Shown here piece by piece: positions 48,290-58,500 of a stretch of 64,000 nt of DNA (positions are counted from its first letter, which is position 1; every line of letters begins with the position of its first letter). The position numbers were made by a program, and so were the translations under genes. The DNA comes from Metallyticus violacea (Eukaryota > Arthropoda > Insecta > Mantodea > Metallyticidae). Under the pieces are notes generated by a model. That model was not told the origin of the DNA. It was given only the letters and a program-made list of their open reading frames with translations, and searched no databases. Location of the stretch: NCBI GenBank assembly GCA_030762175.1, contig CM060831.1, positions 29,151,001 to 29,215,000 on the forward strand, given 5' to 3'.

Positions 48290-48786
48290 ATCATTGGTTT
48301 CTCCTTCTAATGTCCTTTTTTCATCACTCCTAGGCCTGATGAAGTAATTTGTTACTGTTCTGAATAAGGATAGTGATTGTTTCAACTTTCTTGTTACAAA
48401 GTTCCCACTGAAAACTGAAGCTAAGAGAGCAGCAGGTATTTTTGATTCCAAAATTTGTGATCTCATGCAAGATGAGATCTTTCCTCAATCGATGTCCGGG
48501 TTAGAGAATTTGTATGGTTGCCAACAAGAAATATGAGAACATAAAGAAACTAATCTAGGTTGTAGAGTGTAGAGTGAGTGTTAAAGTATATTTTCTCAAC
48601 AGCCATATTGATTACCTCCCTATGAATCTTGGTGCAATGAATAAAGAACAAGGTGATGGTTTCATAAAGACATTAAAACTACGGAAACCACATCAAGGCC
48701 ATTGGGATGTGTCAATGATGGCTGATTACTGTTGGTGTTTGAAAAGGGACACTAGTGAAGAGCATAACACACCTTGGAAAACATGA
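48290..48786 (+). pseudogene. decayed copy of a widespread repetitive protein family, probably transposon-derived
   Basis: Broken plus-strand frames read LMK...VLNKDSDCFNFLVTKFP and AKRAAGIFDSKICDLMQDE. Then an intact run follows at 48574-48786 with VKVYFLNSHIDYLPMNLGA, EQGDGF and MADYCWCLKRD. I recognise the pattern 'FL.SHLDFFP.NLGAVSDEQGERFHQDI...MLADYCW.LKRD' as one that recurs in many arthropod and cnidarian genomes in repeat contexts. Its activity is not known to me. Several stops show this copy is dead. Confidence 0.6.
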
Positions 48787-48789
48787 AAG

Positions 48790-49117
48790 CTTTCTTCTCT
48801 CTAATAATAAAAACAAGTTTGGAAATTCATAATTATTAACACATAACTTTTTTCAATATATTCATTAATATTTCAGTTAAAATGAAAAATACAAAACAGT
48901 TTTGCTTTAGCTATATGTCTTAAATTGTTATAGTTCATAAAAATATAAGTACTTTATTACATTTGATGTGATTTTGTTTAAAAACTTAGCCCAATAGATA
49001 AAACTGAAAACATATTTGAATTCAGGGCATTCATATTACATATATCTGGGCGGGAAAAAAATAAATAAATAAAAAAGCAAAATTTAATAAAGTTAATTTT
49101 ATTTATTTATTTATTGT
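48790..49117. other. no gene recognised (HAND intron)
   Basis: AT-rich, ending in an ATTT run next to the Harbinger-like left end. Confidence 0.5.
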
Positions 49118-49118
49118 A

Positions 49119-50310
49119 GGCCAGTGTAATGTACCTGATTTTTTCACTTAAGCCGTGTGTTCGGCTAATGTTTGAAATCAATTAGATAGAAAAAAATCGA
49201 TGTCACGGCCGATACGTCCATTATCCCTCATCTAAGTCTGTGTAGCCTGGAGACCTCTTTAAGTTTAACCTCTGACTGAGTCCAAATCTTAGCTAACGCA
49301 CGGCCTGTGTGAACAAAATCACATTTCATATAAATTAATCGTATTAATATGGTTAACTGTGAAGCCTGTGCTACAAGTATTCGAAAGTTTCGAGTCGCCA
49401 CTATAACAACAAAAGTTTAAAGGTCTCCGGGGTATATAAATTCAGGTGGGGAGATGGTAAGAACATCGGAAAGATAAGCTGAAGATTCGTGGGTCGATTT
49501 TTTCCTGTCTGATTCTGATTGTAAACAACAACACATTTGCCCGTTCATTCAAATATTCTTTAAATCATTTACTTCCTATTTTAAGTAATTTAAACTCTGT
49601 TTTCAAATTAATTCTTATACCCTGCGGGAGTTCTAAATAAGTATGACAATATGAGGAAAACTTAAAAAAAAAGTACAGTGATGAAAAATGAGCAACATGT
49701 GATATAGGTGGAGGACCCAATGTGCCTTCATCAATAACAAAACTTGATGAGAAATCAAAGCACATATCGGAATAAAAGCTGATGGCCTGCATGTGTTGAA
49801 GGAAATGTTATATATTTTTTCTCAATAGTACCGCAGAAATCCCCTGCTATTATCAGCATACACCTGTTGCGTATAACCTCAAAGTAAGAAGAAACATTGT
49901 TTCCGTCGATAGAGCCTTCCTTGTTTCTGAAATAATAAAGATCGCTATTTAACATTTTGAATTGTCCAATGATTTCCAACACCATGTTTGCTAACTGTTT
50001 ATTTAACCTGAATCTTCTGTAAAATTCAGAATCGCTCCATAGATTACGATGATCCGAATGTGTTCTAAATGTTCTTGGTCTCCTTGTTCATTCAATTTGA
50101 GGTAGAAGAAATTGAATTTCTTCGTCACTTATATCTTCTTCTTCTGACACACAATAATAACGTAGCTTAAACCATGATCCTCCTCAACTTAAGCCAAGGG
50201 CCAACTAAACAAAGCTTATCATTCAAGTTGTACACTGTAAAACGCATATGTAGTTTAAGCTCCATCTTATGCTCCGAACTAAGCTTAAACTTGAACTGTA
50301 ATACTGGCCC
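49119..50310 (-). mobile_element. PIF/Harbinger DNA transposon, internally deleted and decayed
   Basis: The minus-strand reading 49755-50030 gives FYRRFRLNKQLANMVLEIIG, then 'IIAGDFCGT' and 'KKYITFP'. This is the pattern of the helix-turn-helix part of HARBI1-type transposases ('FRL.....L...I', 'GDFCGV..STV', 'YI.FP'). The right end, read inward, is GGGCCAGTATTACAGTTCAA. The left end reads GGCCAGTGTAATGTACCTG, a plausible terminal inverted repeat. At about 1.2 kb it is shorter than complete elements. The catalytic DDE part is largely missing or unreadable. Confidence 0.72.
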
Positions 50311-50956
50311 TTAATCATTCAGTTCATCTCCCACGCATTTTGAATATTGCATGTATACCTCACAATTAAGCACTTTTAATTTTGTTTGTTAGCTATATCA
50401 TCATGCTCTATCCCTATTTATCAGCAGTTATAACCTGGTCGTCTGCAAATAACAAGGTAAAAAGGTATTTACTAAAGTCTATTTAGTTATTTTTAGCTAA
50501 TATACTAACTTTAACTAATAACTATACTAATATACTTTTAGCTAATATACTAATTTCCTGCAAGTAAATTCGGAAACTCCCCAAGAAAAAATCTCTTTAA
50601 CGTGTGTTTAAATGGAGCACAGCTGAAACAGTTGCCAAGTGGAAGCATGAGAAACGAGACAAAAAGAATCCTCTATCATGAATATTTTTTTCTTCTTCCG
50701 TAATGAAATTCAACTGGAAACAATTATATGTAATAAATGTTATCTATTGCAATGAAAATGCTTGGGGTGAAAAATTAAAATTCGTGCGAAATTTGCCACT
50801 CTTATCTCTTCCTAAAAGTATCATGAACCAATACTTTTGTTTATTTTAACTGTTGCTTGTTTATTCTTACATAAACATACTCTACAGCTATTATACGACC
50901 CCTTTCTCAGCAAGCTTCCGTTTGTTGTTCCTTTCGGTTTGGTTCTATTCTGTTCT
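50311..50956. other. no gene recognised (HAND intron)
   Basis: AT-rich, with a local near-tandem repeat of TTTTAGCTAATATACTAA at 50493-50555. Confidence 0.5.
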
Positions 50957-51269
50957 AACAGATGGGAGCGGATCGATCCTGATGGTATAGTGGTAACCAT
51001 ACTTGCCTCCTAAACCCAAAGCTGTTTGTTCAATTCGGGATCGATGAATTTTTAGGGCATAATAATCCTAAGTATGCCTTCCTTCCGAAGCGAAGTAAAG
51101 CCGTGGGTCCATTTTGCAGATTTAGGGCAAGTAATAGAACCTCAAGCCTGAAAGAAGAGGCCTCTGAGCAAAATTTATCAACCGTTTCACGCCCTGAATA
51201 GAATGGGACACTGATGACGCAAGATGTTAAAAAGCGTCCGTAAATAAACCAAATAAACAACAGATGGGA
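50957..51269 (+). repeat. SINE family A with 11-base target-site duplication
   Basis: Full copy from 'GGATCGATCCTGATGGTATA' to 'AAGCGTCCGTAAATAAACC'. AACAGATGGGA occurs at 50957-50967 and 51259-51269. Confidence 0.95.
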
Positions 51270-51500
51270 CCGGCAGAAGACATTTCACTAAGTGAGAGGG
51301 GGACATCAGACGTCGGGAAGTTTTGGAACTCTTTCCAAAATGCAAGCCACCATCACGCCGCTCATGTCCAACTCGCCCTGATCATGTAATAGAAACAACG
51401 GATTGAAATGATATGAAATGGGAGAGCGGAAAATTCTTGGAAAATGAAAATCCGTTTCAGCATTCGTCTAAGCGACCAAGCAATGTAAGAATGTATGATC
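51270..51500 (-). repeat. SINE family C, left part of a copy split by SINE B
   Basis: Reverse family C body: 'ACGTCGGGAAGTTTTGG', 'CCGTTTCAGCATTCGTCTAA', 'AGCGACCAAGCAATG'. It resumes after 51804. Confidence 0.75.
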
Positions 51501-51804
51501 CCAAGGAATTTTGAATAGTGTTTACCGCCCGTTTTTACTACTGGGGCACCACAGGCGGTGCACACTGATGATACTTGAGATGAAATGATAAATTGGGAAA
51601 GGAGTTTTTTTTTAAAGGAAGGAGACGTTCCAGGCCTAAGCTTAAGGTACCTCCCTGGCATTTTCCATTTATGGGGACTGAGGAAAACCTAGAAAAAAAA
51701 CTTAATCAGGGAGAACGGTCCTGGCGGGAATCGAACCCTAGACCTCCCGCTCACGAGTCCGCGCCTTAACGACCTCAGCCACCCTTGGCGGTGCCAAGGA
51801 ATTT
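51501..51804 (-). repeat. SINE family B nested in SINE C, with 11-base target-site duplication
   Basis: Full reverse copy from 'GTGTTTACCGCCCG' to 'CAGCCACCCTTGGCGGT'. CCAAGGAATTT is duplicated exactly at 51501-51511 and 51794-51804. Family C sequence lies on both sides. Confidence 0.95.
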
Positions 51805-51895
51805 GAAACCGGGAACTGCCAAATGCGAATCCTAGGCGTTACTGCCTGAGGCTCCCCGCTCGGTGTTCTAACCGGGAGTAGAAGCCATATCTTCT
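51805..51895 (-). repeat. SINE family C, right part of the split copy
   Basis: Reverse head region with 'GAACTGCCAAATGCGAATCC' and 'TGAGGCTCCCCGCTCGG'. Confidence 0.6.
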
Positions 51896-52643
51896 GATTG
51901 GTAAGCGGGCAATATCATGACAGTAGATAAATTGTGTACCGTGTATAGAGGTCAAGAAAGTTGCACACATTTAATAACGCTCAATAATTTCTTAAATTCT
52001 CTTAAACAGAAAACTAAACACGGTAACTCACATATTAGAAGAGAAATGTGGCTTTTTGGTGTAGTTATTTGACTGCACCAGCTTGTGCTGTTAGAGCCAG
52101 TGATGAAGCAGCGTGCTGACAGACAGAGGTAAGGAATTTGTTTATGTCTGTACTTCACAGAAATCTTTCCCCAAGTATAGTAACGTGCCACTTGCTGCAG
52201 CGGTTGCCTCTGCGAGTTAATGGAGTCCTATGCCTGTGGTTTGCAGGGTTAGCGACCCAAGAATCCAGCAGGAAGTCGTCTGATTTTGTAAATATTTACC
52301 AGCTGAACTGTCTGTCGCATTGTCGTGCGGCCTTATCAGAAGAACAAAAATACTGTGCGTGCGTTATAAGTGAATTTTGAGAGCTCCTCATTCCACAGTG
52401 AAATACTATTGAATGAACATGTGTATAGAGTATTTGTCACATTCATCATGCATACAATTGTTCACTCTTCACTCCCAATTTCCCTTCTAGAGGCTAGATT
52501 TGAATGTCGTTTATCGCCATTGAAAAAGAGGACATTTCAGACCTAGAACGAGAGTACAGCAGGCAGATGATTCGGAAGGAGGGCTTTGTTTGTACAAATT
52601 GCTTTTAGATCTACGTAACACTACACAAAAATGGTCATACATA
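51896..52643. other. no gene recognised (HAND intron)
   Basis: 52080-52380 is GC-richer with an unassigned open frame on the plus strand. Confidence 0.4.
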
Positions 52644-53174
52644 CAGGGTGTAACCATAATACGGTCAGAATTTCGGAACACATTCCTCGCACTTAGAAAA
52701 AGAAAATATGTTATATAGATATGGGTACCGAAACGCTGTATTTCCATGTTAGAACTCATTTTCTGCAACTCTTCATAGTACATTAATCATGGGAAACACA
52801 GGAACAGAACGTACCAGCATACCACATGAAACTCTTTCTTGCATGAAATGTTCAACATGCTGTCTTGGCTAAGTTGTAATTCTTAGGTTCACCGCCAGTG
52901 TTTTGTGCTCCATTTTAACGGTTGTTGCCATGTATTAATGCTAACGGAGGACATTTCGAACATTTCATGATAGAAAGAGTTTCATGTGGTATGCTGGTAC
53001 GCTCTTTATCTCTGTGTCCCCATAAATAATGAACTACGAAGAGTTGTAGAAAATGAGTTCTAACATGGAAACGAAGCGTTTCCGAACCCATGTCCATATA
53101 ACATATTTTCTTCTTCTACGTGTGAGGGAGGAAAGTGTTACGAAAGTTTGGTCATACCATATTGATACACCCGA
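52644..53174. mobile_element. foldback element with ~230-base inverted arms (CAGGGTGTA ends)
   Basis: Left arm 52644-52885 and right arm 52930-53174 are inverted copies. Shared blocks include TAGAACTCATTTTCTGCAAC/GTTGTAGAAAATGAGTTCTA, CGTACCAGCATACCACATG and GAAATGTTC. The outer ends read CAGGGTGTA and TACACCCGA. The arms nearly meet, so a transcript would form a long hairpin. It explains the several minus-strand open frames here. Confidence 0.87.
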
Positions 53175-53811
53175 TATAAGGAAATAGAATATTTCGTTAA
53201 AATCTCTACTGCCCACATCTTAATCTTACAACCACAAAGCACTACTTTATCGACCGACTTTTGTTTTTGCTGTTTTCAGGGGAAAGTTAATAAATTATAA
53301 CTTAATTGATTTATATTTATGTCACAATTTATCTAAATATAGCATGTACAATCAAAAGAATGGAAAGAAAAAAGGAAGGAAACTTTTGCCATGCATAAAA
53401 AGAGTTTTGCCCCTCTTGATTATGACATACAAATTCTGCGGACAACATTGAATTGAGGAACCTGTTGGAACTATGGGTAATTAGCATCTGCAATAGCAAT
53501 TCCCTTTAAAAAGCCCCGGTTTTAAAAACGGTTTTTCATCATAAATACACCACGTTCCATGGTGATATTCATTTTCTAAGTGAATAACTAAGTCACCCTA
53601 TTGTTTAATATGTGGTGGTCCGGCCCTTCCCTCTCTCTGTCCTGTCCTTACCACAAGGATAAGATTCTCACTGCTAGGTGACGTAATGGACACCAAACCA
53701 GTCACAAAAAGGGGGGGGGGTATTAAACCCGCATTAGTATTGCAGTATATGTTTCAGTTAAAGAAACTTTATTTTTACCCACCACTTTTATCTATAAAGA
53801 TGTGGCTGGTT
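53175..53811. other. no gene recognised (HAND intron)
   Basis: Mixed sequence with a G run at 53709-53718. Confidence 0.45.
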
Positions 53812-53995
53812 GGTCCGGTGGTCTAGTGGCTACCATACTTGCCTCATAGCCAAAAGTCGAGAGCTCAAAACCGACCAGGTAGATGTACGGCTCATAAAAA
53901 CATCAAGTCTGAAAGAAGAGACTCTGAGCACAATTTTTCGGCCGTTTCACGCTGATGATCAGAAATGCTAAGTCCTTAAATAAACTTAATAATAC
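53812..53995 (+). repeat. SINE family A, diverged and shortened
   Basis: Head 'GGTCCGGTGGTCTAGTGGC', decayed B box, shortened body 'CTGAAAGAAGAGACTCTGAG', tail 'GTCCTTAAATAAAC'. Confidence 0.85.
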
Positions 53996-54589
53996 GTACA
54001 TGTTGACCTTTATCTGGAAGCTTTATACATACAATCATTAAATATAAGGACATTCAAATCAAATGTAGCAAAGTCCAAGCTAAAGCATCCAAGGTCAGCC
54101 ACAAAAAACGTGCTTATTAACCCAACAGAAGCTCTGGTGGCTGAACTATGTGCTGCAGAGTTGTTTCGGCAACAAGAATAACTTAACCGTACAGAGAGTA
54201 GTGTCCCTATGAGGTTAGTGTAGATCAAAACAGTGGAACTTACGATAAAAATGGACTTATGTGCCCAATTTTCACAGCGTACTTAAAAATGTTTTTCCTC
54301 CAACTCTATTTTCCCAGTTATTCCCCCGCTAACCTCTTATCTTTCTCAATAATTCCTTACATGTTTTCTTTGCATTTCCTCTTCTTTCCTTTCCAGTTAG
54401 GATCCTAGTTTTTTTAAACATGAATTAATGAGACGTTCCCATAAGTTATTCAAAACGATATATTTCAAATGTTCAAAATAACATGTTTAAGCAAAATTGA
54501 AAACACAAACATCAAGAAAGAACTACATGTGAAAGGGAGAGACAGAAATAATAATCAAAGAATACAAACGTGCATCCATGTAGTGAATA
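53996..54589. other. no gene recognised (HAND intron)
   Basis: AT-rich, no signal. Confidence 0.5.
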
Positions 54590-54800
54590 CAGACAGACCA
54601 GTACAAATACATATTTGAAGAATTTGTTGACCAGCTGAAAGACATTGAACTCACTATAGACTTCTTCCAACAAGACAATGCAACTTGTCGAACATCTTCC
54701 CTTAATAAGACGTTTTCTTTGACTACTGACTGATTTATAAGAATTTGTGGATATCATTTGAACTAATGTCACCAGATCACTTTTTATGGCCTTATCATTT
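54590..54800 (+). pseudogene. DDE transposase fragment around the second Asp
   Basis: A plus-strand frame reads YIFEEFVDQLKDIELTIDFF followed by QQDNATCRTSS. The 'L.D.E.....WFQQDGATAHT' block holds the second catalytic Asp of DUF4817-type and related elements. Later text with frameshifts corresponds to 'LW.P.SPD'-like sequence (CHQITF / MSPDHF). Confidence 0.65.
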
Positions 54801-56270
54801 TTAAATGTATACCTTTATTTATTTTTTCAACCCACGTTTTATCCTACAGGTATATTGAGGGATATTTACAATTTATTATTAACAATATTTAGTACAAAAA
54901 TATTGACTTTGCTAAGATAGTGTTTGATAAATAGAATTGATATAAACTATTGTCTTTGAAAGTTTAGCACTTTATATAAGTTCCTCGCTTGCTGCAGATT
55001 TTAGAAATTTGATTTGTTTATTGTGTGATAAGTTAGATTGCTGTTTTATCTTTCCTCAGCATGGGATATTTTAAAGTTTCAGATTCTGTAGAGACATTGT
55101 TGAAATTTACAACGACTAAGAGGAATTGAACGAGGATAAATGTTGAGAAAAAATCAACATGTTGTCTGCTTAAGACGGACGAAAAAAAAGTTTGTATTAT
55201 GGAGTTATTTTAAAGTTGAGTTTAGTGAAATCGTATACGAACAATTGACAGTTTGAAGACAATTACAATAAATCGTATTGACCAGAGCATACATTACGGA
55301 AATGCCAGAAACCTGTGGTGAGGAACATGATTTACCTCCATTTTAAGATCTTCTGTGATAGTAAACAATTCTCTTTACGTTTAGGAAGCAGTCGTCAAAC
55401 ATAAATGGAGCTAGCTTAAAACCTGTCCGTTTATATGGATCACTCGATATAAAAAAAAAGAGTTGGGAATGCTGTAATAATGTGATGTTAATATAAAATC
55501 TGCCTCCCTGGATTATTGACTAGTATTGCTAACCGCCTACTGAGACGTCCCGAATTTGATTTCCGGCACCAGTCTCGTAAGGACAATTGGGGAGCGGCCA
55601 AAGTAGCACCCTTTAGATCTCGAAAGCCGTATGATGGGGGCCGATTGGTTGCCGGTATGCTACAGTACCAGCCAGCAATACTGTCGTTAAAACGAAAGCA
55701 GAGGACGCAACGGTTTCTGCGGCAGACATTGGACCCAGTAAGGACTGTAGCGTCGTAGGAGGTAAGATTTAAAATTTTTAGAAAAGCACAGCAGTAAACG
55801 ACAGGATGTTCTAAAGGATAAAGAGGAGCAACAGTTAAAATGTATTTCGCAAACAGTTCGCTATACTCTGACTAAAGAGGGAATCTTTCAACCAAGAGGA
55901 GAAATGAAGATGAAGAGTGTGAAGAGGAAATCATTGGGAGAACCTCCTGAAAGAAACGTGCAGTGCATTTAATAATCTCCAGAAAGTGGTGAATAATGCC
56001 ATTTTTAGTCCTACCAGTCTATCAGGTCACTATGACTGTTTTCCACCACTACTGTCGCGGTGAACAGTTCAACAGAAGCTAGGTCAATCATTTGCAGTAA
56101 ATGCACCACATTCAACACTTGTATTTGGATTTAGTACAGAGTAAACCTACTGGGAGAATTCGCTCCACACATTCACCAGAACATCAATGAGACATAGTAA
56201 CAAGAACGGTCAGCTTATCCGTTGTATCTATAAATCTGAGGTCAAAGTCAAAGTTAACTGCTTCACTTAC
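54801..56270. other. no gene recognised (HAND intron); degenerate tRNA-like head at 55.52 kb
   Basis: 55515-55575 has a tRNA-derived look (TATTGCTAACCGCC, AATTTGATTTCCGG as B box) followed by 190 bases of GC-richer body, possibly another SINE family. The rest is AT-rich. The bHLH exon frame runs on to 56184 but only past the donor. Confidence 0.4.
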
Positions 56271-56881
56271 CAGGTCTGTTGTCACCCTACGATCCACCAT
56301 AGTGACTCCTAAGTCTCCGTTGCTCATACGGTTGTTCGAACTGAAGTCAGGTAGCGTCACTCCAACGCCGTTCCTTCTCCCACTTCCGGGACCAATTCCG
56401 TGTATCAGCTCTGCCCTGAAGCCAGTATCGCAGGCCCCAGGATCGTCGCTTTCGAGCACGCCCATAAGGTAACCGATGTAGGAAGTGGCAAGACGCAAGG
56501 TTTTGATCTTAGAGAGCTTAGTATCGGCGGGGACGTTAGGAATGCAGTCGCGGAGATCGGCAAAGGCGTTGTTGATGCTCTGGGTCCTCTTGCGCTCCTT
56601 CTTATTAGCGCACGTACGACGCTTCACCACGCGAACAGGCATGCCATGGCTTGGAACCGAAGTTCCTACTATGGAAGAGTAATATGTAGTGGTGGTGGTC
56701 GCGCTGTCCATATACAAAGGTTCCTCTTCCGGTGGGGACTCTGGGGTGCCCGGACTACTGCCACCATGTAAATGATGGCTTCCGCTGGACGTGGCTGCCG
56801 ACAGGGCCACCGGGGAGTTGGCTGGGGATGCCCCGCTCCAGTAGCCACCGGTGTCCATCTCTTGACTTCCGCTGCCGTCAC
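56271..56881 (-). CDS. Hand: HAND bHLH transcription factor, internal exon with bHLH domain
   Basis: This exon encodes the DNA-binding and dimerisation part of HAND, a nuclear class II bHLH factor that pairs with E-proteins such as Daughterless and acts in heart, pericardial and visceral mesoderm development. The exon gives about 203 residues. First comes a Ser/Pro/Thr/Gly-rich region with acidic and Tyr patches ([13 protein letters not shown]). The bHLH follows at 56460-56621: a basic region with [15 protein letters not shown], helix 1 with [18 protein letters not shown], and a loop plus helix 2 with [14 protein letters not shown]. The Cys/Asn/Lys-rich basic region and [12 protein letters not shown] are typical of HAND rather than Twist. 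Acceptor: AG at 56883-56882 after a pyrimidine-rich run, so the exon opens with the last two bases of a codon (GT) and needs one base from an upstream exon. Donor: CTG|GTAAGTGA at 56270, phase 0. Open reading continues past both sites, but that sequence is intronic. The N-terminus is missing here. An internal Met (MDTGGYW) could in principle start a short form. Confidence 0.96.
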
Positions 56882-57820
56882 CTGATTGAAACACAGAGCA
56901 TTTAGGTAAGAGGAGAAGGGGAAGATTAATCAACAGTCAATGCCGATCAAGAATTGTAGACTCCCAAGCCGGGAATGGATCGCTCATGACTATGATATAG
57001 ACAGAAGGGTGTAAATGTGTCCTATAAAACTCAGTTGTATAACTTAGATTATAAGTATTTATAGAACCTATGCTCATTCCTTTATCGCTTGTAATTACAT
57101 AAACTATTTTCAGAAATTTTCTGAAATACTACATTTTCACCAGAAACCTCCAGTAATAACCCTTTATGGAAAAAAAGTGTTTGGAGGAAATTACAAGTAC
57201 ATTATTGTACAGCCATTGTCTAAAATACATTTAAATGGAATAGGACACCATTTAAAAATAATTACTTGTTTACACCATCTCTATAAATTATAAATTAATA
57301 ATTTAGTAACTTAAATCTCAAGAATAAAGTAGAAAAATTTTCCGTCAACTTTTATTATATTTGTCTATATAACACGATTCTGGTATTGATAATTAATCAT
57401 ATTTACATAATTAACTTAGGCGCCAAATCCCCCCGGGAGCCTCCGTGGAGCGGATTTAGCCCCCAATATTTCAAAAGGGCGGTGGTTATATCAAATGTAG
57501 TTAATTTTTAGTTTTGCCAAGTTCATATTAAAAAGATGAAAGAAAAAACCCACAGCGCAATTGGGCGTAATAATGGTGACAGCAATTCCATTCATCTCAG
57601 TTTTCCGCGCTCACGGCGACATACCAAGTGGCTGGTAAAGTGCCCAATACAAGAAACACAGCTACCAAGCTAAAGATAGATTGTGGAAGTCCTCACAGCT
57701 TTACCACCCTTAATGTTATTTTAAATAATCGAGTTTCAGTTTAATGTCTACTTTCTGTTGCTTATCATCTGTTTGTTAAATTGAACATTTCATCAAGAAC
57801 AGAAATGATAATATTACAGG
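56882..57820 (-). other. HAND upstream intron, no exon found
   Basis: It begins with the pyrimidine-rich acceptor region of the bHLH exon. A GC-rich spot at 57420-57475 (CCCCCCGGGAGCC, with AAATCC/GGATTT arms) is unexplained. No His/Tyr-rich coding stretch such as HAND N-termini usually have. Confidence 0.5.
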
Positions 57821-58135
57821 CATTGCAAAAACCGCCACGGGTGGTCCAGGTCGTTAAGACGTGGACTCGTTAGCGGGAGGTCTGGGGTTCGATTCCCACC
57901 AAGACCGTCCTTCCTGACTGGGGATTTTTCCAGGTTTTCCTCAGTTCTCATCAATGGCAAATGCCCAGGAGATACCTTAAACTTAGGCCTGGAACGTTTC
58001 CTTCCTTCAAAAAAATGCTCATTTCCCAATTTATCATTTCATCTCATGTACCTATCATCAGTGTCCACCGCCTGTGGTGCCTCGGTAGTTAAAACGAGCG
58101 TTAGACACTATATATATTAAAGGACATTGCAAAAA
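57821..58135 (+). repeat. SINE family B with 11-base target-site duplication
   Basis: Full copy from 'ACCGCCACGGGTGGTCCAGG' to 'GAGCGTTAGACACTATATAT'. CATTGCAAAAA occurs at 57821-57831 and 58125-58135. Confidence 0.95.
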
Positions 58136-58229
58136 AAGTTGTAAAAGACGATATTGATTCTGACAGATTGACATTGCATCGGAACATGATGAACCAATCA
58201 AAAGTTAACAAAAACTCCCTAGATAACTA

Positions 58230-58500
58230 TTCCTCGGCTGTACAGTTTCTGAAAACTGACAGTTGTGCGCCCGAAATTCTTGCGGAATAAATCAAATTTG
58301 CATCACTTAATTCAACTGTTCCAGTGTCAACACAATTGAAAGATCATATTTGAGTCTTAGAAGGCTGAAAACTGCAGATCATCAGAGGGACAGAGTCGTC
58401 ATAATGCAATCGCCATTTTAAACTGCCACCGAAATTTAACCAGCTCTCTGAATTTCAATGGTATAATTGACGGCGACCAAGTTCATCGGAAGAACTGAGT
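58230..58500 (+). pseudogene. hAT transposase C-terminal (dimerisation) fragment, decayed
   Basis: Plus-strand frames read LNSTVPVST, then SLRRLKTADHQRD, then QSRHNAIAILNCHRNL. This follows the hAT C-terminal pattern 'P.S.A..ERSFS.L..IKT..R..M...RL..L..L..H'. Frameshifts separate the blocks. Confidence 0.65.

Larger units (their letters stand above)
30550..56270 (-). other. HAND intron, 25.7 kb
   Basis: The interval runs from the GTAAGT donor at 56270 to the TTTCAG acceptor at 30550. It is AT-rich and mostly transposon-derived. It holds foldback elements (31324 and 52644), tRNA-Val-like repeats (33.5-34.2 kb), SINEs of several families, a DUF4817-type transposase (36.7-37.8 kb), a mariner (46.4-46.8 kb) and a PIF/Harbinger element (49.1-50.3 kb). 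A higher-GC island at 46.0-46.26 kb is not explained by repeats I recognise. The bHLH / C-terminal-tail intron position is shared with vertebrate HAND genes; the size here reflects repeat insertion. Confidence 0.88.

Noticed and set aside
52644..53174. CRISPR-like or miRNA cluster reading of the inverted repeat
   Set aside because: There are only two arms with transposon-like ends and no spaced direct repeats. A foldback transposon explains it better.
56184..56270. Continuation of the HAND frame past 56271
   Set aside because: A strong GTAAGT donor lies at 56270, and the true C-terminus (GWPQHVWALELK) is in the exon at 30436-30549; the read-through residues have no HAND similarity.
56400..56771. 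123-codon open frame on the plus strand opposite the HAND bHLH exon
   Set aside because: It is the antisense shadow of a GC-rich, conserved coding exon; its translation resembles no protein family.
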